From the NCBI GenBank assembly GCA_963624415.1, contig CAVFPQ010000021.1, forward strand, positions 1 to 23,221: a DNA stretch of 23,221 nt, given 5' to 3'. The DNA comes from RUG806 sp963624415. Its GTDB lineage: Bacteria; Bacillota; Clostridia; Oscillospirales; Acutalibacteraceae. The notes under the pieces were generated by a model. The model worked only from the letters and a program-made list of their open reading frames with translations. It was not told the origin of the DNA and made no database searches. A program made the position numbers and the translations under genes. Below, piece by piece: positions 7,146-14,260 of this stretch (positions within the stretch are counted from its first letter, which is position 1; each line of letters starts with the position of its first letter).

Positions 7146-9869
7146 TTGTCATTACTCAAAAAACTGTTTGGAGATTATTCCAAAAAAGAAATCAAACGAA
7201 ATGAACCTATCGTAAAAAAGGTTCTCGCACTCGAAGAAGAAATGTCAAAGCTCACCGATGATGAGCTTAAAGCCAAAACGCCGGAATTTCAAAAGAGACT
7301 TAAAAACGGCGAAACAACCGATGACATTCTCCCCGAGGCTTTTGCCGTATGCCGTGAGGCGGCATGGCGTGTTCTGAACATGAAGCACTTCCCGGTGCAG
7401 ATTGCCGGCGGTATCGTTCTTCATCAGGGGCGTATAGCCGAAATGAAAACAGGTGAAGGCAAAACGCTTGTGGCAACTCTGCCCGCGTATCTTAACGCAT
7501 TGACGGGTGAAGGTGTTCATATAGTCACCGTCAACGACTACCTTGCAAAGCGTGACTCCGAATGGATGGGCAAGGTTTACCGTTTCTTAGGACTCAAGGT
7601 CGGTCTTATCATTCACGAAAAGACCAATGAAGAGCGTCAGGAAGCGTACGCCGCCGATATTACTTACGGCACAAACAACGAGATGGGCTTTGACTATCTT
7701 CGTGACAACATGGTGACATACAAAGAAAACCGTGTTCAGCGCGGTCACGCCTATGCAATCGTTGACGAAGTCGACTCCATCTTAATCGATGAAGCCAGAA
7801 CTCCTCTTATTATTTCCGGTCACGGCGACAAGTCCTCGGATTTATACAGAATCGCCGATGAATTTGCCCGCCGCTTAAAGCCCAAAAAGATAACGGAGCT
7901 TGACGCAAAGAAGGATATCGAAGAAATAATCGATCCCGATACCGATTATGTTATTGACGAGAAGGCAAAGACGGCAACTCTTACCAAAAAAGGTATTGCC
8001 GCAGCCGAGGAATTTTTCGGTGTAGACAACCTTATGGATGCCGAGAATCTTACAATTCAGCATCACATAAATCAGGCTATCAAGGCACGTGGTGTCATGC
8101 GCCGTGATACAGACTACGTTGTAAAAGACGGTGAAGTTCTTATCGTTGATGAGTTTACCGGACGTATAATGCTCGGCAGACGCTATAATGAGGGAATTCA
8201 TCAGGCTATTGAAGCAAAGGAAGGCGTAAACGTCCGTCAGGAGTCAAAAACGCTTGCGACAATTACATTCCAGAACTATTTCCGTCTTTACAAGAAGCTG
8301 TCGGGTATGACCGGTACGGCAATGACGGAGAGCGAGGAATTTAACGAGATTTACTCCCTTGACGTTGTTGAAATTCCCACAAACAAGCCCATGATTCGTC
8401 ACGATTGGGACGATGTCATGTACAAAACCGAAAAAGGCAAGTTTGCCGCCATTATCGAGCAGGTTAAAAAGTGCCACGAAAAAGGTCAGCCCGTGCTTGT
8501 AGGTACGGTCAGCATCGAAAAGAGCGAACAGCTGTCTTCGGCACTCAAACGTGCCGGAATAAAGCACGAGGTCTTAAACGCCAAGCAGCATGAGCGTGAA
8601 GCCGAAATCGTTGCACAGGCGGGCAAGCTCGGCGCGGTTACAATTGCCACCAACATGGCAGGCCGTGGTACGGATATTATTCTCGGCGGTAACTCCGAGT
8701 ATATGGCAAAATCGGAAATGCGCAAAATGCAGATTCCCGAGGAGCTTATCTCCGAAGCTACCGGATTTTCCGAAACCGATGACGAGGCAATTCTCGAAGC
8801 GAGAAAAACATTTGCCGATCTCGAAAAGAAATACAAAGAGCAGATGGCAGGTGAGGCTGACGCCGTAAGAGAAGCCGGCGGTCTGTTCATTCTCGGCACT
8901 GTCCGTCATGAGTCAAGACGAATAGACAACCAGCTGCGCGGTCGTGCCGGCCGTCAGGGTGACCCCGGTGAGAGCCGTTTCTATCTGTCAGCCGAAGACG
9001 ACATTATGCGTCTGTTCGCAGGTGACAAGTTCTATAAAACGCTTGATATGTTCAAAATCGACGAAACAATGCCGATTGAAGCCGGAATGTTCTCAAAATC
9101 CGTTGAAATGGCTCAGAAGAGAGTTGAGTCAAACAACTTCGCAATCCGTAAGAACGTTCTTCAGTATGATGACGTTATGAACAAACAGCGTGAGATAATC
9201 TATTCTCAGCGTAATCAGGTGCTTGACGGTGTGGATATGGATGCCACAATCCGCAAGATGATAAAAGAATCCATAACCGATGCGGTTGAATTCTATTGCC
9301 CCTCCTCACACAACAAGAATGACTGGAATATAGCCGGTCTTGAGGGCAAATATATGTGGCTTCTCGGGGATGAAAAGCTCCCCGATGTCAATTCGACAAA
9401 AGAGCTTTCGGAGTTCATGGTAAATAAAGCCATAGGCATACTCGATGCCAAAACCGAGGAATACGGCAAGGAGATTATGGTTCAGCTTGAGCACAAGGTG
9501 CTTATACACAATGTTGATGTAAACTGGATGGATCATATCGATGCCATGGATCAGTTGAAGCGTTCAATCGGTCTTCGCGCTTACGCTCAGCAGGATCCCG
9601 TAGTCGCATTCCGTCAGGAGGGCTACGATATGTTCGATGAGATGACAATGTCAATACGTGAGGGCACTGTCAAGATGATAATCACCGCCGTTATCCGCTC
9701 CGAGGAAGACTTAAAGCGTAAAGAAGCGGCGAAGGTGACATCAACATCCGGCACATCGGACGGCTCAACAAAAAAACAGCCCGTCCGCAACAAAACGGCA
9801 AAGGTCGGCAGAAACGATCCGTGTCCCTGCGGCAGCGGCAAAAAGTATAAGCATTGCTGCGGAAGATAA
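7146..9869 (+). CDS. secA: Preprotein translocase ATPase SecA
   Basis: Motor ATPase that drives unfolded preproteins through the SecYEG channel. Visible motifs are the Walker A loop MKTGEGKTL (100-108, Lys106), the DEAD-like Walker B VDEVDS (206-211), the nucleotide-binding domain 2 motif TNMAGRGTDI, QLRGRAGRQGDPG, and the C-terminal zinc/SecB-type motif with three Cys and one His (CPCGSGKKYKHCC). At 907 residues it is full length, with the preprotein cross-linking domain and helical scaffold intact. The start codon is TTG at 7146, supported by the strong AAAGGAAG Shine-Dalgarno sequence a few bases upstream and by the family-like N-terminus SLLKKLFGDYSKKEIKR. It is the single canonical copy in view, and no accessory-SecA features were noticed. 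Confidence 0.98.
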   Translation: MSLLKKLFGDYSKKEIKRNEPIVKKVLALEEEMSKLTDDELKAKTPEFQKRLKNGETTDDILPEAFAVCREAAWRVLNMKHFPVQIAGGIVLHQGRIAEMKTGEGKTLVATLPAYLNALTGEGVHIVTVNDYLAKRDSEWMGKVYRFLGLKVGLIIHEKTNEERQEAYAADITYGTNNEMGFDYLRDNMVTYKENRVQRGHAYAIVDEVDSILIDEARTPLIISGHGDKSSDLYRIADEFARRLKPKKITELDAKKDIEEIIDPDTDYVIDEKAKTATLTKKGIAAAEEFFGVDNLMDAENLTIQHHINQAIKARGVMRRDTDYVVKDGEVLIVDEFTGRIMLGRRYNEGIHQAIEAKEGVNVRQESKTLATITFQNYFRLYKKLSGMTGTAMTESEEFNEIYSLDVVEIPTNKPMIRHDWDDVMYKTEKGKFAAIIEQVKKCHEKGQPVLVGTVSIEKSEQLSSALKRAGIKHEVLNAKQHEREAEIVAQAGKLGAVTIATNMAGRGTDIILGGNSEYMAKSEMRKMQIPEELISEATGFSETDDEAILEARKTFADLEKKYKEQMAGEADAVREAGGLFILGTVRHESRRIDNQLRGRAGRQGDPGESRFYLSAEDDIMRLFAGDKFYKTLDMFKIDETMPIEAGMFSKSVEMAQKRVESNNFAIRKNVLQYDDVMNKQREIIYSQRNQVLDGVDMDATIRKMIKESITDAVEFYCPSSHNKNDWNIAGLEGKYMWLLGDEKLPDVNSTKELSEFMVNKAIGILDAKTEEYGKEIMVQLEHKVLIHNVDVNWMDHIDAMDQLKRSIGLRAYAQQDPVVAFRQEGYDMFDEMTMSIREGTVKMIITAVIRSEEDLKRKEAAKVTSTSGTSDGSTKKQPVRNKTAKVGRNDPCPCGSGKKYKHCCGR

Positions 9870-9871
9870 AA

Positions 9872-9990
9872 ACAATGAGCAATCAGCAATGAGGCTTCGC
9901 AAAGGACACAGCTGTACAATTTAAGTCCGCAGGACTTCCTTTGTCACCGAATACTGACCACTGACCACTAACCGTTGACCACTGACCGCC
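9872..9990 (+). repeat. Two heptamer arrays flanking a stem-loop core, copy 3
   Basis: Immediately after the secA stop come TGAGCAA, TCAGCAA, TGAG (9876-9893), then a core in reverse orientation: GGCTTCGCAAA (9892-9902), an insert of about 20 bp, and the perfect hairpin AAGTCC-GCA-GGACTT. A second array of five units, ACTGACC-type, covers 9953-9987. No poly-T tail follows the hairpin, so it is not called a terminator. Confidence 0.75.
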
Positions 9991-10002
9991 GACAGCTATA
10001 AT
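9975..10002 (+). promoter_or_regulatory. Promoter for the CPBP protease gene, with its -35 box inside the heptamer array
   Basis: TTGACC (9975-9980) is followed after 16 bp by a consensus TATAAT (9997-10002). The -35 box is one unit of the tandem array, and related CTGACC and TAACC units repeat every 7 bp. Transcription would start near 10009, about 53 bases before the ATG. Confidence 0.65.
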
Positions 10003-10061
10003 AACTGCAACTGACTGACTTGGTGTTATCTGTTTTAATTTTATGAAAGGTTCTGCTTCAA

Positions 10062-11105
10062 ATGAATGAGGGTTCCGACAACAGAATAAATATAAACGAT
10101 CCGGATTTTATGAATGCGGTAAGAAAGACGGCGCAGAGGAAGGTACAGAAGGATATCTTTATGGATTCGTGTGTGCTGTGCTCCGGTGTGTGCTTCTATG
10201 TACTGTTTTCAAGATTGTTCGGCTATGTGATAACGAATATATCGTCTGTGTACGCAAAATACGCCGAGGAAGGACCGTTTGCGTATTGCTGTGAAATGAT
10301 ATACTCTCTTGTGTGTGTCGGTGTGTCGTTTCTCCTGGTGTCGGTGCTGTTCAGAAAATGCCGAACAAAAAACGGTCTGTGGTATGACATTCCGTTTGAT
10401 TTCAAATACGACAAGGTTGACTGTGTACTGCTTATTCTCGCAGGGCTCGGACTTTGCTTTGTGGGCAACGTATTCGACAGCATTCTTGTGAACGTCTTTT
10501 CAAATTTCGGAATTGAGTTCTATTCGTACGAAGAAGCACTCACGAGATCTGATCTGCCGTCAAACGGTGCGTATTTCGCAGTCTACGCAATACGCACTTC
10601 GCTGATACCGGCGCTTGTGGAGGAATATGCCTTCAGAGGTGTTTTAATGGGCGGACTGCTCAAGTACGGCGAGGGCTTCGCTATTGCAATGACATCGGTT
10701 GTGTTCGGGCTTATGCACGGCAATTTTACACAGGTGCCGTTTGCGATTATAGCCGGTATTGCCCTTGGATTTGTGAGAGTAAAAACAGGTTCAATGTGGC
10801 CGTCGATAATCCTGCATTTTCTGAATAACTTTATCTCGGTTCTGTATTCATACACGACGGCGAATATGGAGAACGGCGCATTTTTTGTGTCGGTGCTTGT
10901 AATGTACGGAACAATATTTATCGGTATTGTGGCGCTTACAATCTATCTTATCCGCAACAAAAACGGGTTGCGGCTCAGACCGAACAAGCTTCGTTTTGTA
11001 AGCTGCAAATGGTTGGCGTTTATTCTGTCGCCCACATTTTTGGTCGGTGCGGCGTATCTTATAAATCTGATGGCGGAAGATATTGTGCAGAGCGGGAGAA
11101 TGTAG
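10062..11105 (+). CDS. CPBP family intramembrane glutamic protease
   Basis: A polytopic membrane protein of 347 residues with the three CPBP (CAAX protease/bacteriocin-processing, formerly Abi) motifs: EEYAFRG (187-193; Glu187, Glu188, Arg192), FGLMHGNF (215-222; His219) and HFLNNF (252-257; His252). These residues form the active site in the family. At least six hydrophobic segments are visible (about 36-58, 78-97, 120-148, 203-217, 223-238, 272-297), with another near the C-terminus. The substrate is unknown; family members process prenylated proteins, bacteriocins or sensors in different organisms, and no bacteriocin precursor is seen here. AAAGG lies upstream of the ATG at a somewhat long spacing. 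The stop codon TAG overlaps the first base of the GC-rich repeat element, so the C-terminus may have been set by the repeat's arrival. Confidence 0.88.
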   Translation: MNEGSDNRININDPDFMNAVRKTAQRKVQKDIFMDSCVLCSGVCFYVLFSRLFGYVITNISSVYAKYAEEGPFAYCCEMIYSLVCVGVSFLLVSVLFRKCRTKNGLWYDIPFDFKYDKVDCVLLILAGLGLCFVGNVFDSILVNVFSNFGIEFYSYEEALTRSDLPSNGAYFAVYAIRTSLIPALVEEYAFRGVLMGGLLKYGEGFAIAMTSVVFGLMHGNFTQVPFAIIAGIALGFVRVKTGSMWPSIILHFLNNFISVLYSYTTANMENGAFFVSVLVMYGTIFIGIVALTIYLIRNKNGLRLRPNKLRFVSCKWLAFILSPTFLVGAAYLINLMAEDIVQSGRM

Positions 11106-11400
11106 GGCGAGGAGCGTCAGCGACGAGCCGAGGCCGAGCGAAGCGAGGCAAGGGCCGAGCGAAGCGAGGCAAATGCCCGGAACGAGCAGAGGTTGTGAGC
11201 CTGCGCCCCGAGCAGGCGAACAACCGAATGCGAGTGGAGGGCAGCCGCCGGGAGGCGGCACCTGTCTGTCCCGCCCCGGCAGTCGGCGCAGCGTATGGAA
11301 TTAATCGGACGACAGGTGCGCTGACCGGCGGCTCAGTGTTGCCGGTACGGCAAAAGCCCGGCAACGCCGAAAAAGCCCACATCCCGCGAAGCTCCCGACA
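11105..11400 (-). repeat. GC-rich structured repeat element, copy A (inverted relative to copy B)
   Basis: This fills the gap between the CPBP protease stop and the methyltransferase gene. Its last 25 bp (11105-11129) and a 36-bp block (11342-11377) are identical, as reverse complement, to 14015-14039 and 13738-13773. Internal structure on the plus strand: a 20-bp unit GGCCGAGCGAAGCGAGGCAA repeated with a 21-bp period (11132-11151, 11153-11172); a long stem-loop GGTTGT-GA-GCCTGC-loop-GCAGGC-GA-ACAACC (11191-11225); a GCCGCC-GGGA-GGCGGC hairpin; a GCACCTGTC/GACAGGTGC stem enclosing about 40 bp; and TTGCCG-GTA-CGGCAA near 11340. Frames crossing it have no conserved protein sequence. Confidence 0.8.
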
Positions 11401-11410
11401 TTGTCAATTG

Positions 11411-11440
11411 TTGAATTTACGAAGTTCCGTTCTTTATGAT
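11411..11440 (+). promoter_or_regulatory. Possible promoter upstream of the TrmH-family gene
   Basis: TTGAAT (11411-11416) is followed after 18 bp by TATGAT (11435-11440). It is weaker than the other promoters here, but it would put the transcript start about 20 bases before the ATG. Confidence 0.4.
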
Positions 11441-11468
11441 TGTCTGTACATATTTGTGATAAATCAAA

Positions 11469-12278
11469 ATGATGAATAAAAGCTTAGAGAAGATAACTTC
11501 CCGTGCGAATGGGAAAATAAAATCCGCCGCACTGCTGTTAAAGGCAAGTGAACGGAAAAAGACAAAAAGATTTTTGCTTGAGGGTGCAAGGCTTTGCGGC
11601 GATGCCGTTCGAAGCGGTGTGCCGATAGAAGAATTTTTCGCAACCGAAGAAGCGGCCGAAAAGTATTCCGATATTTTTTCGGAGTGTGCGGCGGCTTCAG
11701 AATCGGCATATTATATAACTCCCGATATAGCCGAAAAGCTGTCGGATACATCCACAACGCAGGAAATGTTCTGTGTCTGCAATGAAACCGGCGATAATGA
11801 AAAAATCGAAAATATAGATACAAACGGCTTTTATGTCTTTACCGAAAATCTTCAAAATCCCGATAATCTGGGTGCTGTCGTCAGAAGTGCCGAAGCACTC
11901 GGAGCACAGGGACTTATAGTATATTCCGGCTGTGACATAAGAAGCCCCAAGGCACTCAGAGCCTCAATGGGCGGCTTGCTTCGCTTTCCTGTCTACCGTA
12001 TATCCGATGCTGCCGAATTTCTGACTTCTGCCAAAAACAATGGCATGAAGGTATTTGCGACGGTAGCGTCGGGCGATGCCGAAAATATAATATCGGCAGA
12101 TAAAACCGGCGGCATAATATGCATAATCGGCAACGAGGGAAACGGCATAACGGATGAAACGCTTGCCCTTTGCACCAACAGAGTGACTATTCCCATGAAG
12201 GGCAAAGCGGAGTCGTTAAACGCCGCCGCGGCAGCCGCCATAACGGTGTGGGAATTTATGAAAGAAAGAGGGGAATGA
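11469..12278 (+). CDS. TrmH/SpoU-family RNA 2'-O-methyltransferase
   Basis: A 269-residue SPOUT-class methyltransferase that would place a 2'-O-methyl group on a ribosomal or transfer RNA nucleotide. The three SpoU motifs are present: motif 1 ENLQNPDNLGAVVRSAEALG (126-145), motif 2 CIIGNEGNGI (218-227) and motif 3 VTIPMKGKAESLNAAAAAAI (239-258), which together form the trefoil-knot SAM site. The N-terminal part (SRANGKIKSAALLLKASERK, then FLLEGARL) is the substrate-binding domain typical of the RlmB/YsgA-like group, but the exact RNA target cannot be read from the sequence. Two tandem ATGs (11469, 11472) are preceded by AAATCAAA with no recognisable Shine-Dalgarno sequence, which is odd for this window. 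dprA starts 3 bp after its stop. Confidence 0.9.
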   Translation: MMNKSLEKITSRANGKIKSAALLLKASERKKTKRFLLEGARLCGDAVRSGVPIEEFFATEEAAEKYSDIFSECAAASESAYYITPDIAEKLSDTSTTQEMFCVCNETGDNEKIENIDTNGFYVFTENLQNPDNLGAVVRSAEALGAQGLIVYSGCDIRSPKALRASMGGLLRFPVYRISDAAEFLTSAKNNGMKVFATVASGDAENIISADKTGGIICIIGNEGNGITDETLALCTNRVTIPMKGKAESLNAAAAAAITVWEFMKERGE

Positions 12279-12281
12279 CGG

Positions 12282-13580
12282 ATGTCACGAACCGAAGCGG
12301 AGAACTGGCTCCGTCTTCATATTGCGGCACGTGATACCGTAGCCGTAAGACAGCTTATAAATATCTTCGGTTCACCGGGTAAGCTTCTGGAAAAAGATCC
12401 GGATGTTCTGTATCCGTACCCCGAGGATGAAAAAATCAGAAACAAGCTTATTTTCGCCCGTTCGGATGAAATGAACGAGCGTATGAATAAAGTAATCGCC
12501 GTGTGCAAGAAAAATTCATGGCGAATAATTACACCCGAAAGTGAATATTACCCCAAGGAGCTTAAGGAGCTTAAAAAATTCCCGTTTGCACTTTTTGCAT
12601 CGGGAAATCTGAAGCTTCTCAATTCTCCTATGAAAATATCGTGTGTCGGCACACGAAACGCCACGCAGAACGCACGTGCGGCGTCGTACATTTTCGCCTA
12701 CGGCCTTGCAAAAAACGATGTAACGGTCGTCAGCGGCGGCGCATTGGGAATAGACAGTGCCGTACATATGGGCGCCGTTAATGCCGGCGGAAACACAATA
12801 GCCGTTCTGGGAGCCGGACTCGGAAGTGATTACCTTTCGCAGAATGAAGAACTTAGGCGTACAATTTCCGAAAAGGGACTTTTGCTGTCGGAACTGCTTC
12901 CGAATGAAGCGCCGTCAAAATACACATTCCCCGAACGAAACCGTATAATAGCGGCTTTGGGAAAAGCGTGCTTTGTGGCACAGTCCGGGGAAACGGGCGG
13001 TTCGATGATAACCGCAAAACGGGCGTGTGAACTCAGACGGCAAATTCTTGTTCCCAAACCCGAGATTTTGCAAAGTGAAGGCTGCACGGCACTTCTGAAA
13101 AAAGACGCGAAAGAAGTAAAATGTGCCGCCGATGCGATAATGGAAATGTTTTCGGGATATGTCGATGTTCTGACGCCTGATGCATACATTTCACTAAAAC
13201 CCGATTTTGACAGCTCCGTAAAAATATTCGGTCTGGCGGATTTTATCTACGGCAAAGGCACAATAACACAGCAAAAGCCGACTGCCCCGAAAAAAGCCAA
13301 AAAGCCGAAAGAAAAGAAAGAACAGACATCGGTACAGCAGTCAGCCGAGCCGATTTCGGTTGACACGCCGAAAGAAAAACCGCAAAAGGAATATGACCTT
13401 GAGTCTTTGAGTGAACCCGAAAGAAAGGTCTTTGCCGTTTTGTCGGAAACACCGATTTCACTCGACAGTATTTCGGACCTTACCGAGATGAGCACCGACG
13501 ATATCGCATCTGCACTTATCATGCTTGAGATAAAAGAAATGGTCAGGAGTTATTACGGTGACCTTTATGCGACGGTATAA
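12282..13580 (+). CDS. dprA: DNA-processing protein DprA (Smf), with a Lys/Pro-rich linker
   Basis: DprA binds incoming single-stranded DNA and loads RecA onto it during natural transformation. The 432-residue protein has an N-terminal helical domain (1-100), a Rossmann-like core from CVGTRNATQNAR (121-132) through VVSGGALGIDSAVH (149-162) and FPERNRIIAALG (216-227) to SGETGGSMITAKRA (235-248), then a Lys/Pro/Glu-rich linker (about 330-370) and a winged-helix domain (about 375-432). The core departs from the common pattern: SGGA-L-GID lacks the usual Arg/Lys, the SDYLSQNEEL segment lacks the usual YP, and AQSGETGG replaces the common 'veA...SGsl'. FPERNRIIA is intact. GAGGGG lies upstream of the ATG. 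It is co-transcribed with the methyltransferase gene. No other competence gene is in view. Confidence 0.93.
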   Translation: MSRTEAENWLRLHIAARDTVAVRQLINIFGSPGKLLEKDPDVLYPYPEDEKIRNKLIFARSDEMNERMNKVIAVCKKNSWRIITPESEYYPKELKELKKFPFALFASGNLKLLNSPMKISCVGTRNATQNARAASYIFAYGLAKNDVTVVSGGALGIDSAVHMGAVNAGGNTIAVLGAGLGSDYLSQNEELRRTISEKGLLLSELLPNEAPSKYTFPERNRIIAALGKACFVAQSGETGGSMITAKRACELRRQILVPKPEILQSEGCTALLKKDAKEVKCAADAIMEMFSGYVDVLTPDAYISLKPDFDSSVKIFGLADFIYGKGTITQQKPTAPKKAKKPKEKKEQTSVQQSAEPISVDTPKEKPQKEYDLESLSEPERKVFAVLSETPISLDSISDLTEMSTDDIASALIMLEIKEMVRSYYGDLYATV

Positions 13581-13582
13581 CA

Positions 13583-13667
13583 ATTAGCAATGAGCAATGA
13601 ATAAGTACAGTGGTCAGTATCCGGTGGCTAAGGAAGGCACTGTGTGCCTTGGATTATAAGCTAACGC
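13583..13667 (+). repeat. Heptamer arrays plus stem-loop core element, copy 4
   Basis: Three bases after the dprA stop come TTAGCAA and TGAGCAA (13584-13597), then short TGGTCAG/TATCCGG units (about 13611-13625). The core follows: the perfect hairpin AAGGCAC-TGT-GTGCCTT (13634-13650) and GGATTATAAGCTAACGC. This is the AAGGCAC version of the stem, with a loop of TGT where the two right-end copies have AGT. Confidence 0.75.
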
Positions 13668-13720
13668 AAAAGGTGAATTTTTTAGGGACTACCGGGCATT
13701 TGTTGTGGATTTTGAGTTAT
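13668..13720. other. Unassigned spacer between two repeats
   Basis: AT-rich sequence between repeat copy 4 and GC-rich element copy B. I see no gene, promoter or repeat in it. Confidence 0.5.
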
Positions 13721-14040
13721 GAGCTTCGCGGAATTTTGGCTTTTTCGGCGTTGCCGGGCTTTTGCCGTACCGGCGGGCTGAGCCGCTCTGCGGTGCACCT
13801 GTCTGTTCGGTCGCTTATCTTTCCGAACAGGCTGACCTCAATTCCGAACCGACAGGCGCCACCTTGAGCGGCTGCCCTTCGTTCGCCTTCATTTGTTAAG
13901 CCGCATCAGGCTGCGGCTGAACAAATTCGACTCACTGCGGGCACGTGCCTCCTCCTCGCTCCTGCCTTCGGCAGTTCGCTCGTCGTCGGCTGCCGCTCGC
14001 TTCGCTCGCGGCGTGGCTCGTCGCTGACGCTCCTCGCCCC
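13721..14040 (+). repeat. GC-rich structured repeat element, copy B
   Basis: Inverted partner of copy A (11105-11400). It opens with GAGCTTCGCGG, holds the identical 36-bp block (13738-13773) and ends with the identical 25-bp block (14015-14039). Between them the sequence has drifted but the layout holds: GCACCTGTC pairing with GACAGGCGC, an inner CTGTTCGG/CCGAACAG stem, a long stem-loop TTTGTT-A-AGCCGCA-loop-TGCGGCT-G-AACAAA (13892-13925), and CTGCC-TTC-GGCAG. A fragment with GCTCGCTTCGCTCGC and GGCTCGTCGCT continues to about 14074. No reading frame is shared with copy A beyond the identical block. Confidence 0.8.
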
Positions 14041-14116
14041 ATGGCTCGCTTCGCTCGCCTCCGGCTCGTCGCTATCACATAAAATTACTTCAATTCTCAT
14101 CACCATAAACCTCCCC

Positions 14117-14195
14117 CAAAGGCGAAACCCCATAAATCAAGTCCGAAGGACTTCCGACATTATGCATTATGCATTATGCATTATGAATTATGCAT
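14117..14195 (-). repeat. Stem-loop core plus TATGCAT heptamer array, copy 5
   Basis: On the plus strand: GGCGAAACCCCATAAATC, the perfect hairpin AAGTCC-GAA-GGACTT (14139-14153), CCGACAT, then five 7-bp units TATGCAT (14161-14195, the fourth being TATGAAT). Read on the minus strand, this is the full order array, ATGTCGG, stem-loop, GATTTAT, TTTCGC. The stretch 14196-14245 before the topA ribosome binding site is AT-rich and has no clear promoter. Confidence 0.8.
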
Positions 14196-14260
14196 TATTT
14201 CTTATTCTAACCCGAATTATAAAACCGCAATCAAAGAATAAAACAACAGGAGATTAACCC

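Noticed and set aside
9930..9945. Rho-independent terminator after secA
   Set aside because: The AAGTCC-GCA-GGACTT hairpin is short and is followed by CCTTTGTC, not a T-run. The same hairpin occurs in both orientations elsewhere, so it is better explained as part of the repeat.
11009..11479. Open frames across the GC-rich element, including a 156-residue plus-strand frame and a 107-residue minus-strand frame
   Set aside because: Their sequences are low-complexity Arg/Pro/Ala-rich products of GC-rich repeats. The only peptide shared with copy B (FSALPGFCRTG) comes from the identical 36-bp block, and the frames diverge at its edge.
13610..13867. Possible 85-residue protein after dprA
   Set aside because: It crosses repeat copy 4, the spacer and part of GC-rich copy B, and has no ribosome binding site or family resemblance.
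11105..14040. Composite transposon carrying the methyltransferase and dprA
   Set aside because: The inverted arms are real, but there is no transposase and I could not identify target-site duplications. The enclosed genes are ordinary chromosomal genes.
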